Shown here: one piece after another, positions 45,781 to 53,995 of the stretch
Position numbering within the stretch: the first letter of the stretch is position 1
Layout: each line of letters begins with the position of its first letter
Assembly: GCF_003076475.1 (NCBI RefSeq)
Contig: NZ_CP020919.1
Span: 2,108,001-2,172,000, forward strand
Reading direction: 5' to 3'
Source of the DNA: Flavobacterium kingsejongi
GTDB lineage: Bacteria; Bacteroidota; Bacteroidia; Flavobacteriales; Flavobacteriaceae
DNA: 64,000 bases
Notes under the pieces: model-generated
What the model was told of the DNA's origin: nothing
What the model saw: the letters and a program-made list of their open reading frames with translations, nothing else
Databases searched by the model: none
Made by a program: the position numbers and the translations under genes

Positions 45781-48120
45781 TTAGAATGTATATTTCACCG
45801 ATAGATTTGGTGTCCGTGACAGGGAATACGTATTCACGCTCTCAATGGAGTTCGTGTCGGTGTTCACACGGTAATAGCGATTGATCAGGTTCTTTTTATC
45901 CAATATATTTAATACGGCTGCTGCTAACTCCAATTGAGCGCCACATTGAAGCTGCCAGGTATAGGCTGCTGAAAAGTTTACCTGGAAATAATCACTTAAT
46001 GTCGTATTGTTGGGCATATTGTAGTTGATTGTTGGTTTTAACGGATTGTCCAATGCTACTACAGAACTCAGCGGAGTAGTTTCGGGCCTTCCGGAATGCC
46101 ATTTGGAACCCACAGCTATTTTCAGCTGCTTGTATTCATAAACTCCCGCCCAGGAGATACTATGCACAACCTGAAAGTTATTGGTAAACTGGGACGGAAT
46201 ATAGGTGTCGAAGGTATATTCGCTATTTGTTATCCCATAACTCAACCAGGAATATACCCGGCCAAAATTGCGCTGTATCAGGAATTCCGATCCCAAAACG
46301 CTGTAATCCCCATTGATCTTAATAAATTCCAATTGGTTTTGAAAAGCCTGGCTCCGACTTGAAATCCCGGAAACTTTCTTGTAATAGTTATCCATGCTTA
46401 ACAGCCAGTCCTGTGTTTTATAAGTAAAGCCTATTGCTATTTGGGAGCTCCTTTGAATAGGGATTGTGGTTTCATTAGACAATGTCCATCGCCTTTTTTC
46501 GATTCCTAAAAAGTCCTGTTGCAGGTCAATGATTTGGGATGCGGTCTGGCTTTTTCGCTCTCCGGAAATCTCAAGATGCAGGGATGTTGTCAGGGCATAA
46601 TCCAATTGCAGCCTTGGTTCCAGGATGAATTTAGAAAACGTTTCGATGTAATTGGTACGCAAACCCGTTTTTAGAAAAAAACGATTGTTGGGCTGGTAGA
46701 CGGTTTCCACAATGGCAGCATGGCTCCTTACTACTTCTTTTACTTTTCGGGAATATACCGGTTTGTTGATATTGTCATTATTAGTGATGCCAATTTCATT
46801 GTATTGATAACCGCTGCTAAAGGTGAAATCGGAGGTGATTTTTTGATGGTCTTCAATCCGGATTCCCATGTCTGTAACCCTATTTTGCTGATTCAGGTTT
46901 TGATTGTTTTCCAGTGCATTGTTGGTTGCATCGAGATTGTAATACGAAATATAACCATCAGCTTTAGTAGTATGGTTTTCGTTCCAATGGTGCTGTATAC
47001 CTGTTGTGACGCCAAAATTTTGTTGTTCCAACTGGCTGTTTTTTGCACGGAATTGTATGGCGTTAGCATTTTCCTGATGGATGTCCAATACATTGCTGAT
47101 CCCGATTACTGCTGCGGTGACCTCCGAACGGTTTCCTATTTTCTGCTGGTATTGCGCAGTAAAATCATAAAAATAGAATGTTTCGGCGGAGTGATAGGCT
47201 GCATTTTTTTGACTGTGGATGTCGGTTACAATGGTATTTTGAAAAACCCTGTCGTAGTAGTTCTGATAAGTTGGGGTTGCTAATAAATCAGTATAGGAAC
47301 GACGTGCCGAAATCCGGAAATTGGCACGTTCAGAAAGCGGCATTTGCGTATGAAATTCAGCACTGATAAGATTACTGCTAAATCCCGTCGCCGGTTTGAC
47401 TTCATTTTCTGTAAAAGACGTAATAGCGACGAGGCTGGAAGTGCTTTCACCATAAAAAGCAGAAGTGCCATTTTTAAAAATAGTGACCTTTTCTGTCAGG
47501 GTGGGACTGAATACCGAGATCATCCCGAAAAAATGACCAGTCTGGAACAGCCGGATGCCATTCCATAAAAATAAATTCTGATCGTGTGTCCCACTGCGTA
47601 CATTCAGGTTGGAGGTAGTTTCGTCAGCACTGTAAATACCCGGTAGCTGTTGCATCGTTTGTAAAACATCAGGTTCTGTAAGGCCGGGGAGGATACCAAA
47701 ATGTTTGGGTTTTATAATAAATGCTCCGGTTAGGCTTTTGGAGATACCGGTAGTCAGGTACCGGGCAATGGTGATTTCCTGAAGCGGTATAGTGATTTTT
47801 TCCAGTGATTCTGTCTCGGGAATTGATTCGGCCTTTTTCGAAGAAACAGCAATGTATTTTTCGTTGATTCGGGCAAATTGTAATCCGGTCTGCTGTTCCA
47901 GATAGGTAAGCTTGGCCGAAAGAGATAGCTCTTTTGATGGCGGAACTACTTGGATAGCGGCTACTTCTTTTTCGAGGTAATTAAACTGGACCTCATGCAT
48001 CTTGGAGATTGTAGCCAATATGTTTTGTAAAGGAACAGGGCGTGCGTTGTGCTGGCAATATACAAATTGACCGATTAAAAGAAATGCAAGTAGCCAAAAG
48101 GATTTAACGGGTCGAATCAT
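45781..48120 (-). CDS. TonB-dependent receptor with STN domain (FecA-like transducer)
   Basis: A 779-aa outer-membrane receptor. Signal peptide to about 22; STN (secretin/TonB short N-terminal) domain at about 25-95 (PLQNILATISKMHEVQFNYL), the module that contacts an FecR anti-sigma protein; plug domain at about 125-230 (GLTEPDVLQTMQQLPGIYSA, NLNVRSGTHDQNLFLWNGIRL); then the barrel, ending SLSRTPNLSVKYTF with a C-terminal Phe. No carboxypeptidase-like domain is present and no SusD gene follows. With FecR and the sigma factor it forms a cell-surface signalling unit: ligand binding should release the sigma factor. Ligand unknown. The start overlaps the end of the FecR gene by 17 nt. Confidence 0.9.
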   Translation of the reverse strand: MIRPVKSFWLLAFLLIGQFVYCQHNARPVPLQNILATISKMHEVQFNYLEKEVAAIQVVPPSKELSLSAKLTYLEQQTGLQFARINEKYIAVSSKKAESIPETESLEKITIPLQEITIARYLTTGISKSLTGAFIIKPKHFGILPGLTEPDVLQTMQQLPGIYSADETTSNLNVRSGTHDQNLFLWNGIRLFQTGHFFGMISVFSPTLTEKVTIFKNGTSAFYGESTSSLVAITSFTENEVKPATGFSSNLISAEFHTQMPLSERANFRISARRSYTDLLATPTYQNYYDRVFQNTIVTDIHSQKNAAYHSAETFYFYDFTAQYQQKIGNRSEVTAAVIGISNVLDIHQENANAIQFRAKNSQLEQQNFGVTTGIQHHWNENHTTKADGYISYYNLDATNNALENNQNLNQQNRVTDMGIRIEDHQKITSDFTFSSGYQYNEIGITNNDNINKPVYSRKVKEVVRSHAAIVETVYQPNNRFFLKTGLRTNYIETFSKFILEPRLQLDYALTTSLHLEISGERKSQTASQIIDLQQDFLGIEKRRWTLSNETTIPIQRSSQIAIGFTYKTQDWLLSMDNYYKKVSGISSRSQAFQNQLEFIKINGDYSVLGSEFLIQRNFGRVYSWLSYGITNSEYTFDTYIPSQFTNNFQVVHSISWAGVYEYKQLKIAVGSKWHSGRPETTPLSSVVALDNPLKPTINYNMPNNTTLSDYFQVNFSAAYTWQLQCGAQLELAAAVLNILDKKNLINRYYRVNTDTNSIESVNTYSLSRTPNLSVKYTF

Positions 48121-49012
48121 TTGGGGTTAAGCTATACTTTTTATCCGATATTTTAGAATAGGTCAGGTGATAAGTGGCAGAGATGATTTTTAAAGTGGTT
48201 TCCAAATCATTTCCGGGTAGCGTTCCGGTAAAATGAGCCTCTGAAATAGGTCCCTGATAGGTAAGGCTAATCGCATAGGTACGTTCAATTTCGGTGAGCA
48301 TCATCTTCAGGGAACTATCATAAAAGGCAAGTGAGCCCGAAATCCAATCCGGCGCTGTAGCCTGCAATGGCAAAGCATTACTGTTTTTTTTATCCCGGAT
48401 AATAAGCTGTTCGCCTTTATGGAGTTTCGTTTGAATGGTACCCGAAACGACCCATACACTCCCTTCATAACAGGCAACTTCAAAAGCACTGTCACGGGAT
48501 TTTACATTAAATTGTGTTCCGGTTACAGTAACGGTTCCCTGTGGTGTAGTGACTTCAAATTTTTTGCCCTTTGCCACTTTGAAATAGGCCTCACCATCCA
48601 GGTGTAGTTTACGGCGGGAAGACCAGAACCATTTGGCATAGGAAATTTCAGAGCCGGAATTCAGGGCTACTTCGGAATGATCTGGTAAGGAAAAGTTTAA
48701 CTTCTCTCCGGCTACTGCTACTACGGCAGTGGTGCTAGTGTAGGCCAGCACGAATGCCAGCCCTAATACAACGACAATCATGGCGGCTATTTTTAAAAAA
48801 ACACTCGGTTTCCAGATCCTTTGCGGTTGCTTTTTTAAAGTGGTTATTGTTTCTAGCTGTGATGTTGTATCAAAATCCGGAGCTTCCAGCATACTGGAAT
48901 AATGCTTGATTTTGGCATACGTTTCAAATTCCGGAGTAGCTTCAAAAGCCTCCAGTTCTTCATTAGTCATTTCTCCAGCAAGCCATTTCGCTAAGTCAAA
49001 ATTGCGTTCCAT
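48104..49012 (-). CDS. FecR-family anti-sigma regulator
   Basis: A 302-aa inner-membrane protein. The cytoplasmic N-terminus (about 1-80; DLAKWLAGEMTNEELEAFEA) should hold the sigma factor; one membrane segment lies at about 84-105 (IAAMIVVVLGLAFVLAY). The periplasmic FecR domain (LPDHSEVALNSGSEISYAKW, LDGEAYFKVAKGKKFEVTTP, GTQFNVKSRD) is followed by a small STN-like C-terminal domain (AHFTGTLPGNDLETTLKII) that may contact the receptor. The gene lies 28 nt downstream of the sigma factor and overlaps the receptor. Confidence 0.93.
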   Translation of the reverse strand: MERNFDLAKWLAGEMTNEELEAFEATPEFETYAKIKHYSSMLEAPDFDTTSQLETITTLKKQPQRIWKPSVFLKIAAMIVVVLGLAFVLAYTSTTAVVAVAGEKLNFSLPDHSEVALNSGSEISYAKWFWSSRRKLHLDGEAYFKVAKGKKFEVTTPQGTVTVTGTQFNVKSRDSAFEVACYEGSVWVVSGTIQTKLHKGEQLIIRDKKNSNALPLQATAPDWISGSLAFYDSSLKMMLTEIERTYAISLTYQGPISEAHFTGTLPGNDLETTLKIISATYHLTYSKISDKKYSLTPNDSTR

Positions 49013-49040
49013 CCTTCTCTTTATTAGTTCAGTTTAATCA

Positions 49041-49574
49041 TTAAAAAAACGTATTCACAGTATCGATCTCCTTTCGGAGTGCGACCAAAGCGGCATGAAT
49101 CCTCTTCTCAACTGCTTTTACACTAATGTCCATTATTTCAGCAATTTCACGGTATTTTTTTCCATCAATGCGATGCAGGAGAAAAGCAGTACGCTGGGCT
49201 TCTGTAAGCTTTCCAATTACTCCGCTCAATTTGGTTTTAAATTCAGCTTCTTCCAGTATAAATTCGGGGCTTTCAATAGTATAAAACGTGTTGTTTTTGG
49301 ATTTGGAATACTGCAGCACAACCTTTTGATGGGCAATCTGGTTCAATGTGGCATTGTTAGCTACTTTATAAACAAAACCTTTTGCTTTTTCCAAAGGCAC
49401 TGCTGCACAATTTTCCCACAGTTTTACAAACGCTTCCTGTGAAATGTCATTTGCCTGTTCTTTATTCCCGAATTTATAAAACAGATAGTTCCGTAATGTT
49501 TGGGCATTCAGCCGAAAGAAATTGGAAAAGGCCAATTCTTCACACATGCCGGCTATTTTTTGTATTTTGTTCAT
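49041..49574 (-). CDS. ECF-type RNA polymerase sigma factor (FecI-like)
   Basis: A 177-aa sigma-70 family protein. Region 2 is at about 23-90 (YLFYKFGNKEQANDISQEAFVKLW, then KGFVYKVANNATLNQIAHQK), and region 4 at about 118-170 (LTEAQRTAFLLHRIDGKKYREIA, then ISVKAVEKRIHAALVALRKE). It is the first gene of the sigma-FecR-receptor operon, typical of Bacteroidetes cell-surface signalling. The divergent LamG lipoprotein gene starts 168 bp away and may be in its regulon. Confidence 0.92.
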   Translation of the reverse strand: MNKIQKIAGMCEELAFSNFFRLNAQTLRNYLFYKFGNKEQANDISQEAFVKLWENCAAVPLEKAKGFVYKVANNATLNQIAHQKVVLQYSKSKNNTFYTIESPEFILEEAEFKTKLSGVIGKLTEAQRTAFLLHRIDGKKYREIAEIMDISVKAVEKRIHAALVALRKEIDTVNTFF

Positions 49575-49742
49575 GGATGCAAAATAGACAGTGTTGGTTA
49601 CAGAACAGCCAGAAGCATAAAAACCCTACTTTCAGTTGTTTATTTTTTTCAAATATAGTTTTAAATTAAAATAGTGACTTTCTTTGGGGAGGGTTTTTTG
49701 AAATTCATTTGTTTACTATCCAACAACCTAAAACAAATCCTT

Positions 49743-51110
49743 ATGAATAATTTTAAAAAATTACAATTGTTGCTTCTCTGCGCTCTTTTTGTAGGGTTAC
49801 TTTTTGCAGCATGCCAGAATGACGATGTTGATATTAATGATCAGGACACGAAGCTATTAACCAGGAATTCTCCCTTAACCAATTTATTGCAACGTGCTTC
49901 CATGTACGATACGACATTGGATAACGCGATTGACAGCACCAGTTGCTTTTCGGTCAAACTACCCGTACAGGTAGATGTTAATGGGCAGTTGGTGACACTC
50001 AGCAGTCCATCCGATTACCATTTGGTGGCCGATATTTTTTTACAATTCCCCAATGCCGACAATTATATGGGGTATCAGTACCCGATAACAGTAATTTATT
50101 CTAATTACGATGAAGCAGTAGTAAACAATAGCGATGAATTGAATAGTTTACGTCAGGAATGTGGCGTTACGCTTCCTGGTGAACCCATTTATTGTTTTGC
50201 GATTAGCTATCCGATACAGGTTTTTGGATATGACAGTAATTTTCAACTCGCCCATACCTATACCGTTACTAATAATACAGCATTATTCCTGTTGCTATAC
50301 AATTTGGAGGCAAATGAATTTTATGCGATTGATTATCCCATATCCATAATGATTAACCCAGTAGGGGAATCGGTTCCTGTGAATAGTAATATGGAACTTA
50401 TGGCAGTGCTCAATACTGCTATTATAAATTGTAGTGGCACGACACCACCTTGTATCCCTACCAATCTAAATGACGGCCTGATTGTGTATTATTCTTTTGG
50501 AAATGGCAGTTTGCTGGATTCTAAAGGTGGCGCACACCTGACCAATACAACTACAGCCCATTTTGCTGCCGATAGGGGAGGGAATCTAAATTGTGCCTAC
50601 GAGTTTGATGCCGCAACCGGTACGTTTTTAAGCGCCACGAATACCACCGCATTAAATGGCCTTACCCAAATGTCAGTTTCCTTATGGTACCAGCCGGGAG
50701 TAGATCAATCGGAATATGAATTGCTGATTGGACGTGATACCGGAATGCATTGTCCCGATACAAATGGGCAATGGTCTGTAGGGTTGTATGACCTGAGGCG
50801 GGCAGTATTCGGTTACAAGAACTCCGTATGGCAGGTCAACGGATCCCAGGAAAATATCTGGTATCATGTAACAGCAACTTATAACCAGGTAAATAATACG
50901 ATAAAAATATACACCAATGGGGTATTGGATGAGACTGCTACCGGAATTGCAAATTGTGGTACGGCAGGACCACCGACAGTACAGGATATTGGGGATTTAT
51001 TTATCGGTAAAAATTTCACGGGCAAAATTGATGATGTCGCTATTTACAACCGGGAACTGAACGCTGCAGAAGTTACACAGTTGTATGGGCTTCAGCCTTG
51101 TTGTCAATAA
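49743..51110 (+). CDS. LamG-domain surface lipoprotein
   Basis: A 455-aa lipoprotein. The start at 49743 (MNNFKKLQLLLLCALF) is chosen because the signal peptide begins there. The lipobox is LFAAC, and the residues after Cys (QNDDVD) fit the acidic surface-export signal of Bacteroidetes lipoproteins, so a place on the outer face of the outer membrane is inferred. Residues about 30-240 are a beta-rich region without known match. A LamG/concanavalin-type domain spans about 242-450 (NDGLIVYYSFGNGSLLDSKG, ENIWYHVTATYNQVNNTIKI, GKIDDVAIYNRELNAAEV). LamG domains bind sugars or proteins. It is divergent from the FecI/FecR/receptor operon. Confidence 0.86.
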   Translation: MNNFKKLQLLLLCALFVGLLFAACQNDDVDINDQDTKLLTRNSPLTNLLQRASMYDTTLDNAIDSTSCFSVKLPVQVDVNGQLVTLSSPSDYHLVADIFLQFPNADNYMGYQYPITVIYSNYDEAVVNNSDELNSLRQECGVTLPGEPIYCFAISYPIQVFGYDSNFQLAHTYTVTNNTALFLLLYNLEANEFYAIDYPISIMINPVGESVPVNSNMELMAVLNTAIINCSGTTPPCIPTNLNDGLIVYYSFGNGSLLDSKGGAHLTNTTTAHFAADRGGNLNCAYEFDAATGTFLSATNTTALNGLTQMSVSLWYQPGVDQSEYELLIGRDTGMHCPDTNGQWSVGLYDLRRAVFGYKNSVWQVNGSQENIWYHVTATYNQVNNTIKIYTNGVLDETATGIANCGTAGPPTVQDIGDLFIGKNFTGKIDDVAIYNRELNAAEVTQLYGLQPCCQ

Positions 51111-51132
51111 ATTCAAAAATAAGAACAAAACG

Positions 51133-51161
51133 AAACCAGTCTGTAACAGACTGGTTTTTTT
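51133..51161 (+). terminator. Terminator of the LamG lipoprotein gene
   Basis: AAACCAGTCTG pairs with CAGACTGGTTT over TAA, followed by a T run. Confidence 0.9.
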
Positions 51162-51197
51162 ATTGGCAGAAATCTGAAAATTTCAAAATCAAATCCT

Positions 51198-51205
51198 TAA
51201 ATTTG
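51198..51205 (+). promoter_or_regulatory. Putative -7 element of ffh
   Basis: TAAATTTG (TAnnTTTG) lies 25 nt upstream of the ffh start codon. Confidence 0.55.
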
Positions 51206-51230
51206 CACCTCAATAAAAGCGATATAACGT

Positions 51231-52568
51231 ATGTTCGATAATTTAAGCGATAAATTAGACAAAGCCTTTCATATATTAAAAGGGCACGGAAAAATTACAG
51301 AAGTAAATGTGGCCGACACTTTAAAAGAAGTACGACGCGCACTTTTGGATGCCGACGTCAATTTTAAAATTGCCAAAGAATTTACCACCAAAGTAAAGGA
51401 GAAAGCGATTGGACAGGATGTATTGACTACGTTGCAGCCAGGACAACTTTTGGTAAAACTGGTAAAGGATGAACTGACAGAATTAATGGGAGGGGATGTA
51501 GCTGGGATCAATCTTTCCGGGACACCTACAGTAATCCTGATGTCAGGGCTTCAGGGATCTGGGAAAACGACTTTTTCCGGAAAACTGGCTAATTTCCTGA
51601 AAACAAAGAAAAATAAAAAACCACTTTTGGTGGCTTGTGATATCTACCGTCCGGCGGCAATCAACCAGTTGCACGTTGTGGGAGATCAGATTGGGGTGGA
51701 AGTATATTCTGAACCTGAAAATAAAAATGCTGTTGCTATTGCAGAAAATGCAATCAAGTATGCAAAAGCAAATGGTTTTAATGTCGTTATCGTCGATACA
51801 GCAGGTCGTTTGGCTATTGACGAAGAGATGATGAACGAGATTGCCAATGTGCATAAAGCGATTCAGCCGCAGGAAACCTTATTTGTTGTGGATTCCATGA
51901 CAGGTCAGGATGCGGTAAATACAGCAAAAGCATTTAACGACCGTTTGAACTTTGACGGGGTAATCCTGACAAAATTAGATGGTGATACCCGTGGTGGGGC
52001 TGCTATCTCGATCAAGTCTGTTGTCAATAAACCGATTAAATTCATCGGTACAGGAGAGAAAATGGAAGCGATTGACGTTTTCTATCCGGCTCGTATGGCA
52101 GAACGAATCCTGGGTATGGGTGACGTTATCTCCCTGGTGGAAAGAGCGCAGGAACAATTTGACGAAGAAGAAGCCCGTAAATTACAAAAGAAAATTGCCA
52201 AGAATGAATTTGGCTTTGATGACTTCCTGACACAGATCCAGCAGGTGAAGAAAATGGGAAATATGAAAGACCTGGTAGGGATGATTCCTGGTGCAGGCAA
52301 AGCCCTGAAAGATGTAGAAATTGAAGATGACGCCTTCAAGCATATTGAAGCCATAATCCACTCCATGACGCCTACTGAAAGGACCAAGCCAGCGATCATC
52401 GACGCCAAGCGTAAAACGAGGATTGCCAAAGGTTCCGGAACCAATATCCAGCAGGTAAATCAACTCATGAAGCAATTCGACCAGATGAGCAAAATGATGA
52501 AGATGATGCAGGGCGGCGGCGGAAAAAACCTCATGAGAATGATGGGAGGAATGAAAGGAATGCGATAA
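51231..52568 (+). CDS. ffh: Signal recognition particle protein Ffh (SRP54)
   Basis: A 445-aa GTPase of the signal recognition particle, which brings inner-membrane proteins to FtsY. The N domain spans about 1-90; the G domain carries GLQGSGKTTFSGKL near 106, VDTAGRLAIDE near 189 and ILTKLDGDTRGG near 246. The M domain at about 300-445 ends in a Met-rich, Gly-rich tail (MSKMMKMMQ, LMRMMGGMKGMR) for signal-sequence and SRP RNA binding. Length is standard. A separate promoter is likely; folD follows 129 nt downstream. Confidence 0.97.
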   Translation: MFDNLSDKLDKAFHILKGHGKITEVNVADTLKEVRRALLDADVNFKIAKEFTTKVKEKAIGQDVLTTLQPGQLLVKLVKDELTELMGGDVAGINLSGTPTVILMSGLQGSGKTTFSGKLANFLKTKKNKKPLLVACDIYRPAAINQLHVVGDQIGVEVYSEPENKNAVAIAENAIKYAKANGFNVVIVDTAGRLAIDEEMMNEIANVHKAIQPQETLFVVDSMTGQDAVNTAKAFNDRLNFDGVILTKLDGDTRGGAAISIKSVVNKPIKFIGTGEKMEAIDVFYPARMAERILGMGDVISLVERAQEQFDEEEARKLQKKIAKNEFGFDDFLTQIQQVKKMGNMKDLVGMIPGAGKALKDVEIEDDAFKHIEAIIHSMTPTERTKPAIIDAKRKTRIAKGSGTNIQQVNQLMKQFDQMSKMMKMMQGGGGKNLMRMMGGMKGMR

Positions 52569-52697
52569 AAATACTTTGAGGTTTAAAATTCTACGGAATC
52601 TTAAACCTTAAATTTTTTACATAAACAACACTATTACCAACTGAAGTATCCAGGGTTCCAAAGGACTCCGGGCTTCAAATTTTAAAACTACTACGAA

Positions 52698-53582
52698 ATG
52701 CAACTACTAGACGGAAAAAAAACATCCGAAGACATTAAAATTGAGATTACTGCCCAGGTGCAGAAAATGAAAGACAATAACGAAAAAGTGCCCCATCTGG
52801 CGGCTATTATTGTTGGGAATGATGGTGCAAGTCTTACCTATGTCGGAAGTAAAGTAAAAGCGTGTGAGCGTGTAGGATTTGAATCATCCCTGATTAAAAT
52901 GCCAAGCACGACCTCTGAAACGGAATTACTGCAAAAAATAAAAGAATTGAATGAAGATGATAACATCGACGGATTTATCGTTCAGTTACCATTACCGGAA
53001 CAAATTGATACCCAGAAAGTATTATTAGCCGTAGATCCAAGTAAAGATGTGGATGGTTTCCACCCGGAAAATTTCGGTAAAATGGCACTTGATATGACTA
53101 CTTTTATTCCAGCAACACCGTTTGGGATTTTAGAATTATTGGAGCGTTATGGTGTAGAGACCCAGGGGAAACATACGGTAGTAATCGGTAGAAGCCATAT
53201 CGTAGGCCGTCCAATGAGTATTTTAATGGGAAGAAAAGGATTTCCTGGAAATTCAACCGTAACATTGACACATAGTTATACCAAAAATATTGCACAAATA
53301 ACGACACAGGCAGATATCATTATCACTGCTTTAGGAGTGCCTAATTACCTGAAAGCAGAAATGGTTAAGGATGGAGCTGTAGTAATTGACGTGGGTATTA
53401 CCAGAGTAGCGGATGACAGAAATGAAAAAGGGTATGTGATCACAGGTGATGTTGATTTTGAAAATGTAAGCAAAAAAGCGTCATTTATTACCCCGGTTCC
53501 TGGCGGTGTAGGTCCTATGACCATTGCGATGCTGCTGAAAAATACCTTACTGGCCCGAGAGCAAAAAAGATTAAAACAATAA
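52698..53582 (+). CDS. folD: Bifunctional methylenetetrahydrofolate dehydrogenase/cyclohydrolase
   Basis: A 294-aa cytosolic enzyme of one-carbon metabolism that interconverts 5,10-methylene-, methenyl- and 10-formyl-tetrahydrofolate with NADP. Catalytic Tyr and Lys are in YVGSKVKACERVG near 52; VQLPLPEQ near 98, VIGRSHIVGRPMS near 165 (dinucleotide site) and TPVPGGVGPMTIAML near 273 complete the family pattern. Length is typical. Confidence 0.97.
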   Translation: MQLLDGKKTSEDIKIEITAQVQKMKDNNEKVPHLAAIIVGNDGASLTYVGSKVKACERVGFESSLIKMPSTTSETELLQKIKELNEDDNIDGFIVQLPLPEQIDTQKVLLAVDPSKDVDGFHPENFGKMALDMTTFIPATPFGILELLERYGVETQGKHTVVIGRSHIVGRPMSILMGRKGFPGNSTVTLTHSYTKNIAQITTQADIIITALGVPNYLKAEMVKDGAVVIDVGITRVADDRNEKGYVITGDVDFENVSKKASFITPVPGGVGPMTIAMLLKNTLLAREQKRLKQ

Positions 53583-53592
53583 TAGTTTACCG

Positions 53593-53622
53593 AAAGCCCC
53601 AAGCAATGTTTGGGGCTTTTTT
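53593..53622 (+). terminator. Terminator of folD
   Basis: AAAGCCCCAA pairs with TTGGGGCTTT, then T residues follow. Confidence 0.88.
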
Positions 53623-53686
53623 ATGAAGGAGGCATAAAAAAAATCTTAAAGTTGGTGATTGCAACTGTTTTTTAGGAAATAAACAA

Positions 53687-53694
53687 TACTTTTG
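53687..53694 (+). promoter_or_regulatory. -7 element of the mgtE leader
   Basis: TACTTTTG matches TAnnTTTG. It sets the likely transcript start near 53701, which gives a leader of about 295 nt before the mgtE start codon. No clear -33 box at standard spacing was found. Confidence 0.6.
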
Positions 53695-53700
53695 CAGTCG

Positions 53701-53995
53701 AAATAAAAAAACACTTAGAAATGGACGATTATTATTCGAGTTGTTAAACCGGAATAGAGCTTAATTAAGGATTACTCTATTCAAACTCACCCCCACGATT
53801 AGAGAATTATTATAAAAGCTTTACCGAAACAAAACGAATGTGTTTCCATTGAAGTAGGCAATCCAAAACTCCGGATTGCTTCCGAATTCTATTTTTATCT
53901 ACTATAGATTCTTTCAATGATTACCCTTTTTTGCTGCTTTTTATAATGATCAGTTACCAAAATCATTTAAAAACAATTAATAACAAATTAGCGTT
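53701..53995 (+). promoter_or_regulatory. Long structured 5' leader of mgtE with a mini-ORF
   Basis: About 295 nt of untranslated leader. It begins with a mini-ORF close to the likely 5' end, then three consecutive hairpins: GAATAGAG with CTCTATTC (53752-53782), GAAACA with TGTTTC (53826-53846), and GCAATCC with GGATTGC (53858-53879). A T-rich tract (TATTTTTAT) follows the third at about 53890. A leader this long is unusual in this window, where other promoters lie 20-100 nt from their genes. Regulation of Mg2+ transport by this leader is an inference. It does not show a recognisable M-box. Confidence 0.45.
53721..53747 (+). CDS. Leader mini-ORF, eight residues (MDDYYSSC)
   Basis: ATG at 53721 opens an eight-codon frame, MDDYYSSC, then TAA. 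It begins about 20 nt after the predicted transcript start and ends five bases before the first hairpin of the mgtE leader. Two Asp follow the start Met. In enterobacteria, leader peptides rich in acidic residues or Pro (as in MgtL) sense low Mg2+ through unstable ribosomes. A similar role is inferred here only from position and composition; chance occurrence of so short a frame cannot be excluded. Confidence 0.3.
   Translation: MDDYYSSC

Noticed and set aside
46720..47283. 187-aa plus-strand frame inside the TonB receptor gene
   Set aside because: It lies fully within a well-supported barrel domain on the other strand and resembles no family.
53701..53995. mgtE leader considered as an M-box riboswitch
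   Set aside because: The stems and conserved loops of the M-box are not recognisable; only generic hairpins are seen.
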